A DNA stretch of 64,000 nucleotides from Chaenocephalus aceratus (taxonomy: Eukaryota; Chordata; Actinopteri; Perciformes; Channichthyidae), in the NCBI GenBank assembly GCA_023974075.1, contig JAMFTG010000331.1, positions 58,501 through 122,500 on the forward strand, written 5' to 3'. The translations under genes and the position numbers were made by a program. Shown here piece by piece: positions 15,361-56,712 of this stretch. Positions within the stretch are counted from its first letter, which is position 1. Each line of letters opens with the position of its first letter. Under the pieces are notes generated by a model. The model searched no databases and had not been told where the DNA came from. It saw only the letters and a list, made by a program, of their open reading frames with translations.

Positions 15361-17038
15361 GTGTGTGTGTGTGCGTGTGCGAGCGATCGTGCGTGTGTGT
15401 GTCAGTCACACTTCACTGACACAAAAACATGCGACTTTGCAGCAGGGCTGGAAGTGGAGGCTACAGAAGTAGAAGCTGAGGCTATTCATCAAACACTTCA
15501 CATCAAAAAGACACACACACACTTTTTGACATGTCGACTTTTCCTTAATAGAGTATTTTTCCACTCTTGTTTTGATACTTATACTTCAAAATATCTGAGT
15601 AGCCTACATGTTGCACTACTGGTGCAGAAATGCATGTTTTGTGTACGCAGAAGTTACTATTAGAGATATTTATATAAACATAGGAACGAACCACGATGTA
15701 TTTGAGAGCAGTTACTTTGCAGACAAAGGTCTTTCTTCAAAGCACTGCACGTTCATATTGTTACTCATTTAACTACCTATATTGAAGGTGTCCAAACTAG
15801 CTCTAATACACCAGACACTTCATTAAAACAGTCAAATCCAGAAGAATAATCTCCTATAATGTATAACATTCTGTAAAGGGAACATTTGTTCAATAGGTTT
15901 GTTTATTTGTAATGCTATATGTGGCTGGTAATACTTGTTACGATTGTAATTTGATATAAGGGAGTATCTATATCACACATTGTTATTACTTTAGTGAATA
16001 TATTGCGTGTTTTTATGTCTGGGGATTGCACAACATGATGATCGTTTAACTGCATGGTTGCAAGTTCCTGAAACTGTTACTTTCCTTCACTCTACTTAAT
16101 ACTTTTAACATTTAGCAAGGATCACTTTGTGAATCTGTAAAATCAGGGTGAACTTTGCTTTTACTGAAGTCATCCCGATGAAGATGTTGTGATAGTCTCC
16201 TGCTGGCTCACTCTGCCCTCTGGTGGCAGATCACTGGTACTGCTGTCAGATATTCATCAATACACTCTGATGGTTCGGATAACACACTCCTCTAATCTGG
16301 ACCACTTCCTGCTTATCAACACAGGTTTATATAAAACACAGATAACAGTGCAGAAGAAATAGATCATTCATCATATTCCCTCATATACTACACATTCATG
16401 CATATTCTTAGGAAGATTTGTATATTTACACCTTTTACTATGCGTTCTCTTTATTGGTGCTAGGCCGAGGCTTTCTTTTTAAGAAAATGCAACAATAACC
16501 CACCATCAATCTTAAAAATACACAGACAGACATACACATATATGCAAACACGTGTAATCACTCATTATATACTCAAACACAGCATGTACATATAATTAGA
16601 CAAATATATAGGTTGCATCTTACCACTTAATTATATGCAAGTTTATCTACAAAACATGGTTAATCTTATTACTTATTGTGAAAGGCACAGTGTTTTAAAT
16701 GCAACATGAAGCATAACATATTTATTGGAAGTGTGAATCTACCTAATTTTCTCGTTTTGTTTGTATGGATCTTTTTTTGTAACAGCTGCAATCTCTCTCT
16801 ATATATAGTATGTTGACCATACACAAAATGTATCTATAAATATGTTATATAAAAAAACGTGTAGAATAATAACAACGATTAGATCTAAATAGATATCAAA
16901 TACTAAAAAATAAAATAAAAATATCCATAAAGCTAGATTCACAAAAGTATATAGGCTACATTTATTTATATATACAAATAAACAAAATTATATATTACAA
17001 ACAAATAAATAAAGTATTGGATTCAATGCTGTGCTCTC
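15361..17038. other. AT-rich got1 upstream region
   Basis: No coding exon or structured element seen. 16500-17030 is very AT-rich with many tata/aaata motifs, then the promoter boxes begin. Confidence 0.5.
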
Positions 17039-31050
<14,012 letters not shown>

Positions 31051-32010
31051 AGGCTCTCCAGCCTCTGATTGGTTCACCCGCAGAGGGAGGGAGTCGGCAG
31101 TGTAACCAATCAGAGGTTGAGGATATCTGTGTACGTCCTTTGGGAGATGCAATGATTTTAGGGACACACTTGAACGCACAGGTCTCACTGTCCCTCCGTA
31201 TTTAGAGTGTCCGAGTCTTTTCACGTCACACCATGCTTCCTCTGTCACTGATAGCCCTTCAATGCATTTCATAACGCATCCGTAGTGTCGATCATATTAA
31301 TGTAAATAGATGTTAGACGTCCTAATGCTGAAGATGCACTAAAGCGCATCAGTGTGAGAATCAATTAAATCATCATGAAGAAGTGTTTTTAATATTTAGT
31401 TCAGGCACATAAAGGACATGACGGTACGATGAGCTCACACACACAAATATATAATGAGAATATTAAATAAATTACAAAGCGGAGTTAATAGGATCCCTGC
31501 AATATTTTAAATAACTGAAAACTGATATTTTATTATTCCCTATATCCCTCCATTTTGTCCATTTCCTGTTGTGTTGGTTTGGATAAGAAATTGGCATCAC
31601 AATGTATTATTTAGCAACACTCGATTCAGAAAACTCCCAGGTGAGCTTTTAACATATGTATTAGGAAGTAGTTTTTGATTTCATCGCATAATGCCTCCGT
31701 CATGTGACCGGGTTCAAAGTCATGGAACACTTAATGCATGTGCCTCATGTTGTTGTTTGCCTTGTCGCGCCCGTGCAGCTGCATAGACGACCACAACTCG
31801 ACTTTGTGCCATCAGTGAACAAACTCTTCGTCCGTGTTGTGTATCCCTCCGCCCGTGTTGTGTATCCCTCCGCCCTGCAGAGCTCTTCACTGTGTTACAG
31901 GTGTTGTTATGACCTCAGAGCCACGGTAACACACTTCCTTATACCTGGTGTTTGTAATGGCACACAGCGGTATGTGCACTCATGCTGGAATAAATTATGA
32001 ACCATAGGAA
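31051..32010 (+). other. got1 3' UTR with candidate poly(A) signals
   Basis: AATAAA occurs at 31466-31471 and 31989-31994. The second is followed by a TG-rich stretch (about 32011-32045), as expected for a cleavage signal. A perfect 13-bp inverted repeat (31062-31074 with 31104-31116, core TCTGATTGGTT) sits just after the stop and could form an RNA hairpin. CACACACA at about 31437 is a minor feature. Confidence 0.5.
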
Positions 32011-32172
32011 ACAAGTCTTTGCTTTCTGTCTGTTTGTTACCTCACGATAAAACACGATGTCGCTCAAAGTTCATATATAAGGGATGTTCGCCTTATTTTG
32101 ATCATTTAAGTCAAATTCTGGCAATTGTCTTCATTTGTTGTCGTTCAAAACGCATGAGAATGTTTAACAAGT

Positions 32173-32456
32173 ACGTACTTTTCGGACTATAAGCGCACCA
32201 GCATATAAACCGCAGCAGCTAAACTGTCCGTCTGTCTTGCTCTCGTTCTGTCTACCTGTCTCACTCTTTTCCGGCCTCCAGCTTTTCCCGCTGGATTAAA
32301 GGTGGCGGGCGCGGACCGGTCCTAGAGCCCGTAGGGTTAAGGTGGTTAATGTTACCTGTACAATCCATAGATTTAGGAGGTTCCCTAGTGGCCGTTAGCT
32401 GTACAAACAAAATGGGGGGAAAAAGTCGCGGTTTATATTCCGAAAAGTACGGTATC
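32173..32456. mobile_element. TA-site MITE, second copy (inverted)
   Basis: Termini cgtacttttcggactataag and ttccgaaaagtacgg with a reverse-complement interior (ggaccggtcctagagcccg, ggaggttccctagtggcc) matching 24315-24635. One base is missing at the left end. Confidence 0.85.
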
Positions 32457-32739
32457 TCATATTTCATTTTCCAAAATGTTGAATATTTGCTTAAAACAGT
32501 TGGAAGGTGTTGTTTAGGCAAATGTTTCCTTTCACCGGAGTAAACATGGATTACTGAAACTATTCAACAGAAAGTTAATATTCCTTTGGTGCTTCATGGT
32601 GTATTTCCAGCAGTATAGTGTGTGTGTTCATAGGAAGAAATGATGCTCACTGACGTCAAAAGATTATTAAAAACACACAAATGTATGTTAACATTTAAGC
32701 AGCATGTTGTCACTGGTGACACATATCGCCTACAGCGTC

Positions 32740-33002
32740 ACAGTTTCGCTGTGTGTGTGAGGAGCTCTACTGATTGGTCCATTTGGGTATGGGCATGTCA
32801 CTACCCAGGAAGAAAAACATGGAAAAATGGAAATGTCCAACGAGGCGTTCTGGGGCAGCAGACAGGTCTTCTCTGTGTTAGAGCTTTACTCGCTACAGGG
32901 TGCGCTTTGAGGGTGTGTGACTGCAGACCGGTTACATGCAGAACACCCTTCATAACAACAAGGGGACGGTAGTAACCGGAAAAGCATGACATGGGCCTTT
33001 AA
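32740..33002. mobile_element. TTAA-type MITE fragment (family 4)
   Basis: Reverse-oriented end aaccggaaaagcatgacatg + ggcctttaa, interior actcgctacagggtg and gagggtgtgtgactg. Matches 38541-38680 in reverse. Confidence 0.6.
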
Positions 33003-33827
33003 GTAAAGCTGGACTAAATGTACAATTTTCCTCTGTTAGCTACAGATAATACTTTGTAAGTCGCATCGATCTTCTGTTGGTTAATTTTTTGTAGGTAATT
33101 TGTTGACAGTAAGAATTTTATAATATCACCAGATTAACCGAAGACACTATTGACATGTCTGGTGGATACCATCACTGCTTTCTATTCCACTCGTATCAAG
33201 CTGTCAAAGCCTTCCTCCACATGTCTCTTCCACAGAAGTCTTTCAATAAACAAGACGCCTCAAATGGAGCTGAAAACACACAGTTCAAGATGTATTGGGT
33301 CATTGCAGATGTTGTGAACATTCAAACTGGATCTTGGACTCTTTCGTGGACATCCTGATAACAGATGGTGAAAGGGAAAACTAGAATCTGTTAGACCCTC
33401 TGCAGAGTCTGTCTTTGACCTCCGAGGATGAATCTGATTGGCTGTGGTCGGAGCTCCAATGCAGCAAAGTGACTCAGCAGGTTTTATACAGTAAATCCAG
33501 GAGGCATGCTCTCCCTCCTCCCCCCCTCTCCCTCCTTTTACATTAGCCAATGAGATGATTTAGAAAGTGCCCCTCCCTCTGAGATGGATCTATCACGAAG
33601 CCAGGATCTTAACTCTCCCAAGCTAAGCTTTCTCTTGGAAGATTGAACTAAACAAATCAAATATGTTGAGATCATTATAAACACAAACGCTGCTCTTACA
33701 AAATACATTCATCAGATGTAAGATCCATAATATTGGCAAAAAGAAAGTGATATTTATTTAATTAGGATGGAAGAAAAGAGGAGAACGCTTATAGAGATAT
33801 AAAGAAAGTGTTATTGACCTATTTCAA

Positions 33828-34985
33828 ACCTTTTATTTATACAGATGAATCCCATTGATCTCTTTTCCAAGGGAGACCTGCTCAAGTAGCTCCACATGAA
33901 ACATAAAAACAAAAGGACATCATCCAGCATCATTTACATAATCATCCACATGTGCAGGTACCAACAGCTTCCGATTGAGTAGCATTCCAACCGAGCTTTA
34001 AAAACATTTAGTGGCACCAGATTGTTCGTTTCCATTTAATTTGCAGACTGTTTCCAAGACAGAGGAGCTGCATCTAAAAGCTGTCTTCCCTAAGACAGTC
34101 CTAGCAATATTTAATAAAACCACAGCATGCGATCTCAGGCAGTAGCCACTTACAATTCTCCGAGAGATCAGGAGCAGATATAAGATGGAAGTTTCCCTAA
34201 CATGGCTTTGTATATAAAAAATGTACCAGTGACTGAGCCTCCGTGCAGTTAGTGAAAGCAAACCAGCCCTTGCATACAGGGTACAGTGAAGGGTTAATGC
34301 TTTACAGTTTGTCACAAATCTCAGTGCGCTGTGATACGCAGCATCTAACTTGACCAGGCAATTGGCAGGTGCATTCATATAGACCAGATCCCCATAGTCC
34401 AGCACAGGTCAAAGGTCACAGAGACTAGCCTTTTCCTGGCCTCAAGCGAGAAACAGGACTTGTTTCTGAAAAAGAACCCTAGCCTAACCCTCAGCTTTTT
34501 AGCAGGTTATTGACATGAAGTTTAAAAGAGAGACAATCATCAAGCCAGATACCAAGGTATTTGTAACAGGCAACCACTTCAAGTTTTGTTCCTTGCGTAG
34601 TACAATATCTAAAACAGGCTCTGGTGTCTTTTTTGCTTTTGAAAAGAGCATTACCTTGGTTTTATCAACATTCAAAAGAAGCTTTAGTTCAGAGAGCTGA
34701 GTCTGAATAATGTTAAAAACAGCCTGTAATTTAACACCAGCCTCTTTAATGGAGGGACCTGCACAATACATCACGGTATCATCCGCATAAAAATGTAAAG
34801 TAGCTTCATCCACATTTTCACCTACACTGTTGATGTAGATGGAGAATAAAAGTGGACCTAAAACAGAACCTTGTGGTACACCATTAGTGATGTTTAACCC
34901 ACTCAGAAGACAGTCCATCAAGTGAACACATTGGGACCTTTCAGAGAGGTAGTTCAAAACCACCCACTGCATGGCTGGACATGCC
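33828..34985 (-). mobile_element. L2/jockey-like LINE fragment (dead)
   Basis: The reverse strand encodes reverse transcriptase motifs NGVPQGSVLGPLLFSIYINS and FYADDTVMY (YADD catalytic box) at 34499-34972, then a C-terminal block MLDYGDLVYMNAPANCLVKL through CKALTLHCTLYARAGLLSL at 33998-34405. A frame shift separates them, and the 5' end is missing. The 3' tail (33828-33930) recurs at 24036-24150. Clade is my estimate. Confidence 0.88.
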
Positions 34986-35123
34986 TACACAGGCTAGCCT
35001 CTGTAGTTAGTGGAAAGTGAAGTGACCTGCTGCCTGCATGGCTTTAACATGTTACTTTGGAGCGTCACCTGCATTAACAATTGTGTGGCATTTGGGTCAA
35101 AGAAACCGATCTTACATTTTAAC

Positions 35124-35900
35124 TTAAAGGGGACCTATCATGCAAAATGTATTTAATTTATACATAAAGATGTGTCCCATCTCATCTGGGCCGGAGAATC
35201 GGAGCAGCGGGAGCGGTACTGCAGTCGCTTTACCGCCACCGTTGTGACGAAAAGGGAGCCGAGCCAGAAGGCAAAGCTCTCTGTCTACCGGGCCGTGTTC
35301 GTTCCTACCCTCACCTATGGTCATGAAGGATGGGTCATGACCGAAAGAACGAGATCGCGGATACAAGCGGCCGAGATGGGTTTCCTCCGCCGGGTGGCTG
35401 GCGTCTCCCTAGGGATAAGGTGAGAAGTTCGGTCATCAGGGAGGGACTCGGAGTTGGAGCCGCTCCTCCTTCGCGTCGAAAGGAGCCAGTTGAGGTGGTT
35501 CGGGCACCTAGTAAGGATGCCACCTGGGCGCCTCCCTAGGGAGGTGTTCCAGGCACGTCCAGCTGGGAAGAGACCAAGGGGTAGACCTAGGACCAGGTGG
35601 AGGGATTATATCTCTTCGCTGGCCTGGGAGCGCCTTGGGACCCCCCAGTCAGAGCTGGTTGATGTCGCCAGGGAAAAGAAAGTTTGGGCTCTCTGCTGGA
35701 ACTGCTACCCCCGCGACCCGACCACGGATAAGCGGGAGAAGATGGATGGATAAAGATGTGTCCCCGGTGTGTCGGGGAACTCACGCAGCATCAGAAAATA
35801 AAGCCCTCTCTCTTCTCCTCCGTACCCAAGTCTCTAAAAACAGAGCTGATCCAGATTTGCGTCCGATATGACGTAATATCTGAAATGTGGACCCACGGGC
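35124..35900. mobile_element. TTAA-site MITE (family 3), 5' copy split by a LINE
   Basis: Left end ttaaaggggacctatcatgc at 35124, interior gtgtccccggtgtgtc as in the 42-kb copy, interrupted at 35179-35749 by an RTE-type 3' end. The right terminus is not visible, so the end coordinate is approximate. Confidence 0.75.
35179..35749 (+). mobile_element. RTE-type LINE, 5'-truncated 3' end (dead)
   Basis: Encodes the C-terminal part of a reverse transcriptase: KLSVYRAVFVPTLTYGHEGW, RIQAAEMGFLRRVAGVSL, RSQLRWFGHLVRMPPGRLP, RGRPRTRWRDYISSLAWERL. Ends with gatggatgga, as Rex3/RTE elements end in short GATG repeats. The frame shifts at about 35405 and returns at about 35450. A 15-bp target duplication ataaagatgtgtccc (35164-35178, 35750-35764) brackets it inside a MITE. 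Confidence 0.9.
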
Positions 35901-36129
35901 CAATCAGAAACGTTGCCATCAGAACAATGCCCGACTGTTTTGGACGTAATATGGTCGGTGTTACATTAGCATTGCTAACACTCAGAGCTAACCTGTACTG
36001 GAGAGCAGTGTGTGAAGAAGCAGGAAGTAAAAAGGAACTCACCTTGTGGTGTAACCGGCAAGAGAGAAAGCCTTTGAGCTCCATGCTGTTTCAGAGAGAA
36101 TCTGTACTGCTAAGTCTGATATTGGCTAC

Positions 36130-36640
36130 CTAGCTTACTTCGTCTCCTTCATCAGCCAGCATCCTTGGTATCTGTTGCTCACTGAGTTGATTCTCGCTAA
36201 GTCGCCAATATGAGGCTTCGTCATCTTGCCAAATAGTGAGCCTGTGTTGATGTATGAAAACTATGTTAGCACTGGTTTACAAATGGTTCTTAATGATTAA
36301 TAAAGTGTTTACAACCTAATTATGAACCCTGAATGAAGGGTAGTCTTATTGTAAAGTGGTACCGATCTTTTTTAACCCCCTCATGTTCTGGATCAATTTG
36401 ACCTATTGGTACCAAAGGGTTGAACATTTAAGACAAGAAATGCATCCTGACTTTGTTATATATATTAGATTTCAAAAAACAAAACAATTCAGTGATGTTT
36501 TAATTGTTTTACTTTATTATTTGCCCCTTTTGTTTGTTTGTTTGTTTGTTCACCATGTAAAGTGGCCTTGGGTCCATTGAAAGGCGCTATACAAATGTAA
36601 TCTATCATTATTATTATTATTATCATTATTATTATTATTA

Positions 36641-36678
<38 letters not shown>

Positions 36679-37391
36679 GGAAACCTCTGAAGAAACAATA
36701 TACCGCTCGAGTGCAGGTGACCCGCCAATGCAGCAGGTTATTTCATGTGGAAACTATATTGATTATTTTGACTGGCTTTTCATAAATAAGGTCAATAACA
36801 CTTTCTATATCGGTCAGACCTGAGACTTCCTCCCTCCTCTTCCTCCTCTTCCTCCTCCTCCTCCCCCTCTGTGCTGCATTGCCACAAATCTGATCCTGCA
36901 CTCTCACTCAGAGCCACGCCCGTCCCTTTAACGCCGTGTAGACAGAAACAAAGTCCTGTTTGCTGCAGCTCCTGGGACACAGGGCACATACAGAGAGAGA
37001 AGTGAAGCATTCTGGGTAGAAAGACCCTAACCCACTGCAACCATAACAACCTTCAATCTGCTTTTATTACAATACATTTCCTGAGACAAAGTGCAAGTGA
37101 TATTATATTGTATTTCACCAGTGTGGACAATTATCAGACACAAATCATCACACTATCATCTTACAGGGATTATCAGTGTAGAAAAAAACGATAATAGAAA
37201 TACAAATTTAAAGCACGAGGCATTAAATCCAGAAAATCAAAAGGTGTATCCGCTCCTGTTGTTTGCCGTGTCCATGCTGTAAGGATTTCCAAGGAGCATA
37301 TATTTTAATAACAGCCACTATAATATAAAAAAATATTCTTTAATGCAGTAGTTCCCCCTTAATCGTCCAGAAAATTCTAAGTTGATTCATT
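36130..37391. other. Intergenic sequence between LINE and MITE
   Basis: Apart from the ATT microsatellite (36605) and a TCC-rich tract (36826-36865) I see no feature. Confidence 0.45.
36605..36677. repeat. (ATT)n microsatellite at a LINE-like tail
   Basis: Preceded by aaaggcgctatacaaatgta, a frequent 3' end of fish LINEs; the ATT tract would be its tail. Confidence 0.8.
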
Positions 37392-37935
37392 AGGCGCATT
37401 CACACCGCGGTACTTTTCCCACAAAGGTTCATGCGAACTTAGTTCATGATCGCGTTCACACCAAAAAGAGCCGGTACTAAAAGTAGTTCATGCGAACCTT
37501 TTTACCCCCTCGAAAGAGCGGCTCTTTTGTGAGAAAAGAGCTATATTCCTGATCGGCTGGGCGGAATGCAAACCACGCTCCGTAAAACTCTCAAAAAGTT
37601 TTGTGAAGCCGCCATTTTATTATCCTCACATTAGCATTATTAGCATTAGCATTAGCCCAGCGCAGAAACGCAGAGAGAGTAACTTATGGCAACACAAAAT
37701 AAAACATGGAGCGGTGGAGATGAGGAGGTGTCGGCGTTCTGGCGATTTACTCGGAAGGCTTCAGTAGAAGCTGCTGGGACTCCCAGCAGCTTCTACTGAA
37801 GCCTTCCCCAACTCCGGGGACTGGCTACTGAAGCCAGTCCCCAACTCCGGGGACTTCCGGCCGGGGACTTTGGGTGGCAGTATACGCCGTTCGCATGAAC
37901 CTTTGTGGGACAAGTACCGCAGTGTGAATGCGGCT
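37392..37935. mobile_element. MITE with perfect hairpin, second copy
   Basis: Inverted ends aggcgcattcacacc and gtgtgaatgcggct, 3-bp duplication ATT. A perfect 26-bp-arm hairpin with a 3-base loop lies at 37753-37778 / 37782-37807. Confidence 0.87.
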
Positions 37936-39256
37936 ATTGGGATGAAATAGATGAACACATTAGTCTAAATAAACCTTCAGCTCAGTGTTGAATGTTGTTC
38001 CTTTTTTTGTACAGAATTAATAAGTAAATTAGAGACATTTAAGCCACAATGGAGCTTTTTCACATCTGTCAAGCATCAAATTAAGCCATGACAGAGAGGG
38101 AAATGTCATGGTACAAGGACCCTTAATGTTAAACAATTCAATATAATTCAGCCATTATTAAAACACGTTTAAACATGTGCTTTTCCTAGTGTAAAATGTC
38201 TTAGATTTCCTTTGTGAAAAAGTCTCGTTTGAGGCCGATTTGGTCTATAAATGCGCCCAAAACACTTCGAATCGTAGAAACTCGCTACAGCTTCAGAAAC
38301 TATGCAAATATAAAAACACAAATGTGCCAAAACACATGCAGATTTACAATATATTGACGCGTATGAGACAGCCAACAGAGTAGTCTAGTTTTTCGGTTCT
38401 GCACTGTTTTTATTAAAAGCTTAATTTGCATGTGTTTTGGCACAATTGGCATTTAATATATGCATCGTTTTTTAAGCTGCTGCACGTTTTCTCCCAATGG
38501 AAGAGTTTTGGGCCGTTTGCACCTGTGGGCCAAACGTCTATTAAAGGTCCCATGCCATGCTTTTCCGGTTATTAACCGTCCCCTTGTGTCTTATGCATCA
38601 CACACCCTCACAGTACACCCTGTAGCGAGTACAACTCTAACACTTCGAACCGGAGCCGAGACATTGGGCGCATACACAAAATATCTTTGTTAAAATGTCA
38701 AAATATGGCATCGAGGAGGTCTGCACTCTCTAATATACAGTAATAAGTTAAATAAAAACTCTACAGACTCTCGTTCATTGTTTCCCCCACAGTCTGCAGT
38801 GCTCTTCACATATACATTGCATTAAGTGTTTTCAGTATTGCAGTTATACCAAACATGTGCAGCAATAATACAAGAGGAGACAAGTTTGGTATAAAAAGGA
38901 TTCAACCCCAATGTAAAGCACTACCCCCTTCTATTGGACTCTTGTTAGCATTAAATCATGCTGCAAAAACGTTGCTGTTAAGGCTTGGATTGCATTTGAA
39001 GAGTAAACCCATAATATATATAAATAACCCCTTCAGTGCACATTCAAATTCATGCAGCAGGAGGGCAAAGGGAATATATACTTAAATGAATCTTAATTAT
39101 TCTGGATAGTACATCTTTAAACTTTTCTTTCACTTTCTTTGATTTTAGTTTCAAATGTGGTGATCAAATAGCTCAAATCAAACGTAACAAAAGAAACACG
39201 ATTATGATAGTGTTGTGTCAAGCTTAACCTAGTTTTCTACATTATCAACATCAACC
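37936..39256. other. Intergenic sequence
   Basis: Holds a family-4 MITE fragment at 38541-38690; otherwise nothing recognised. Confidence 0.45.
38541..38690. mobile_element. TTAA-type MITE fragment (family 4)
   Basis: ttaaaggtcccatgccatgc, then ttttccggttattaac and cacaccctcacagtacaccc. Matches 32740-33002 in reverse. The other end is not found. Confidence 0.6.
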
Positions 39257-39778
39257 CAGTCTCACGGCATTTCGTGCTATAGTCACGAAATGAATCTATT
39301 GATTTGTGTTCACCGTCACGATTTTCGATTTTAAAAGCAATGTATTTATATTGGTATGTTTCGTGCTGTGTCGTTCATAAAAACATTTTCTTACTCAATA
39401 TCTTACCCTAAGCCTAACCCTTTTATTTTTAATTGTATAATGTCGGAGTTTTTTTTGCCGTCTGCGAGGAAAAGAAATGTCTCAGAGCCTCAGAATACTG
39501 ACATCTGTATTTTTTGTCATCTGTTTTTCCTTCTAATTTGTTATTATTTGGTGCAGGCACGAAACAAACTACCAATAGAAATACATTGCTTCTAAAATCG
39601 TTCTGTGTCAGAAAACTGAAATCTGTATTTTTTCTATCTGTTTTTCCTTCTAATTTGTTATTATTTACATTGCTTTTAAAATCGTTCTGTGTGACACGAA
39701 AAAAATGACAAAATCGTGTTGGTGAACACGAATCAAAAGATTAATTTCGTGACTATAACACGAAATGCCGTGAGACTG
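39257..39778. mobile_element. Long-terminal-inverted-repeat element
   Basis: About 70-bp inverted ends: cagtctcacggcatttcgtg ... at left, the reverse complement at right, extending through the gtgttcacc / ggtgaacac region. Internal direct repeats of cttctaatttgttattattt (39532, 39648). No target duplication recognised. Confidence 0.8.
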
Positions 39779-40403
39779 TGTTGCTACATACATGGTGGTA
39801 GATTATGGAGAACCTGATGGTGAGGATACAATAGTATGATATGTGTGTCCAGTTGAGTTGATATGGAAGATGCTGGCTTCATAAATCCAATAAAACAAAG
39901 GCTATGAAGTCGCCACAGTCAGAAGAGCACTTTCATTTCACCTCTGATCATAAAACCCCCAGATAAATCAGTAATTATTAATATGGATCTACAGGGCTTA
40001 GCTAGGGGGAAGTATTCGAAGAGGTTCAGTGGCTGCACATCGTGTGATGAATAAAACTGAAATGTAACAAAAGTCTGACGGAAGATTAAAACAGGAATCT
40101 GTATTCAGACCGGCATCTTTTATCTGTCTTTATCTGCGACACAGTCTGATGGCCTCTGAGGCCCAGAGAGAAAGAGGAATACTTTTTTATGAGGGGAATG
40201 ACATTGCTATCTTCAAAAGAGAAAGCTAAGATAATGGGAATGATGGGTGAGTTCTGGATATGTGAAGGCGTTATATTGACGACTTTCTCCATGAAGAATA
40301 AGCAAAAACTGAAGAAAGAAAAACAACAAACAAACAACTAAACAAATCCAATGTGATCATAATAATTTGGACAATCACTTTACTTCAGATCACAGACTTA
40401 GCA

Positions 40404-41430
40404 TTTCAGCACTTCCTGTTCCCTCGTCACAAAGTCAATCGTTTTTAGTAATTAAATACCCCACTGGGAAATAAAAAAATGGCGGTTGTGTCTAAATGAA
40501 TCTCCTTAACGTCTTTATTCGCAACATTAGCCACCTTTAGCTTAGCGGTGGTTACGTGAAGTCATGTGACCGTGCTGTAGTTCCTTTATAGCCCAACATT
40601 AGCAGCCTTTAGCTTAGCGGTGGTGACGTGAAGTCATGTGACCGTGCTGTAGTTCCTTTATTTATAGCCCAACATTAGCCTCCTTTAGCTTAGCGGTGGT
40701 GACGTGAAGTCATGTGACCGTGCTGTAGTTCCTTTATAGCCCAACATTAGCCACCTTTAGCTTAGCGGTGGTTACGTGAAGTCATGTGACCGTGCTGTAG
40801 TTCCTTTATAGCCTAACGTTAGCCACCTTTAGCTTAGCGGTGGTGACGTGAAGTCATGTGACCGTGCTGTAGTTCCTTTATAGCCCAACATTAGCCACCT
40901 TTAGCTTAGCGGTGGTTACGTGAAGTCATGTGACCGTGCTGTAGTTCCTTTATAGCCCAACATTAGCCTCCTTTAGCTTAGCGGTGGTGACGTGAAGTCA
41001 TGTGACCGTGCTGTAGTTCCTTTATAGCCCAACATTAGCCACCTTTAGCTTAGCGGTGGAGACGTGAAGTCATGTGACCGTGCTGTAGTTCCTTTATAGC
41101 CCAACATTAGCAGCCTTTAGCTTAGCGGTGGTGACGTGAAGTCATGTGACCGTGCTGTAGTTCCTTTATTGCCCAACATTAGCCACCTTTAGCTTAGCGG
41201 TGGTGACGTGAAGTCATGTGACCGTGCTGCAGTTCCTTTATAGCCTAAAGTTAGCTTTTTACTTCAAGAATCATAAAGTGGTGTTAATATTTGGAGATTA
41301 TCCTCATAAATGTTACTTTGACACATAGATTATTTTCTCAAATCCCATTGGCTTTTTGTCGAGGGAACCAGGGAGATGCTGTCTTCCGGGTCAACTTACA
41401 CAAATATATAATCAGTGCACCACTCTAGCA
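40404..41430. mobile_element. Dispersed element with 72-bp minisatellite, second copy (about 10 units)
   Basis: Array at 40521-41246. The right flank matches that of the got1 intron array, including gggtcaacttacac ... gtgcaccactct at about 41387-41425 (compare 22991-23030). The left flank shares gcacttcctgttc with 21662. Confidence 0.85.
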
Positions 41431-41950
41431 GATAAAAAAGCAAATTAAAAGCATGAACACAATGCACTTTACTTTTGTTGAGTGATGAGAAGCAGTATGT
41501 ACAAAAACATCAACATCTTTGGTGTCTTTCATCCGTTTCCTGTGTACAATTATTCCCTTTAGCTTCATTAGAGAGGTGATTGCATGAGGAGGGTATATAG
41601 TGTATAAAAACTATTATCTTTCTACAAACATTATACATTCAAAGTCATTCCTTTATATACAAGCATGAAAACCTGTGAAGAAGCTTCAGTTCGATGCATA
41701 TTGCCAAAGATGCGACCCCCGTCTGTTTTGATTAAAATGGTTTCTTCCATCCATGTGTTCAGTACATTCCTGCTGATGGACCACTTCATCTCCTACAGCG
41801 GGGGTGTGTGTTTTTTTCAGATAAAACTCTGATAGCTGTAGTTTACCAACCACATCGTCTTTACAAACATCTTAAAGAACCATCAGGAGACGGTGGAGTT
41901 CACACACACACTCACACACACTCTCTCTGCTAGGTTTTCACCAGCAGCTG
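41430..41950 (-). other. Probable cnnm1 3' UTR
   Basis: Non-repetitive AT-rich DNA after the stop codon on the - strand. I found no clear AATAAA on that strand before the 72-bp array, so the end of the transcript is unassigned. Confidence 0.35.
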
Positions 41951-56427
<14,477 letters not shown>

Positions 56428-56712
56428 TCAACCCAGAATGCATTTAAAAAAATACTTCACTGGGCAAAACCCTTGGACGGTAAGTGCCAGTGAAATATCT
56501 TTATCAACAACATATCTATATATATATGTGTTACATAGAAAAGTGTTCTTTTATTGTAGTTTAAATGTAATGTGTGTTTTTCCATCTCAATAACCCTGAA
56601 CTGTGTGTACTCACACTCCACCTCACTGCATGTAGATGAGTATTAAACTCTGTAACTTCTTTGCACACATGATATTGTTTTAAACTGTCTTTAATAGTAC
56701 ATTGGTCTATTA

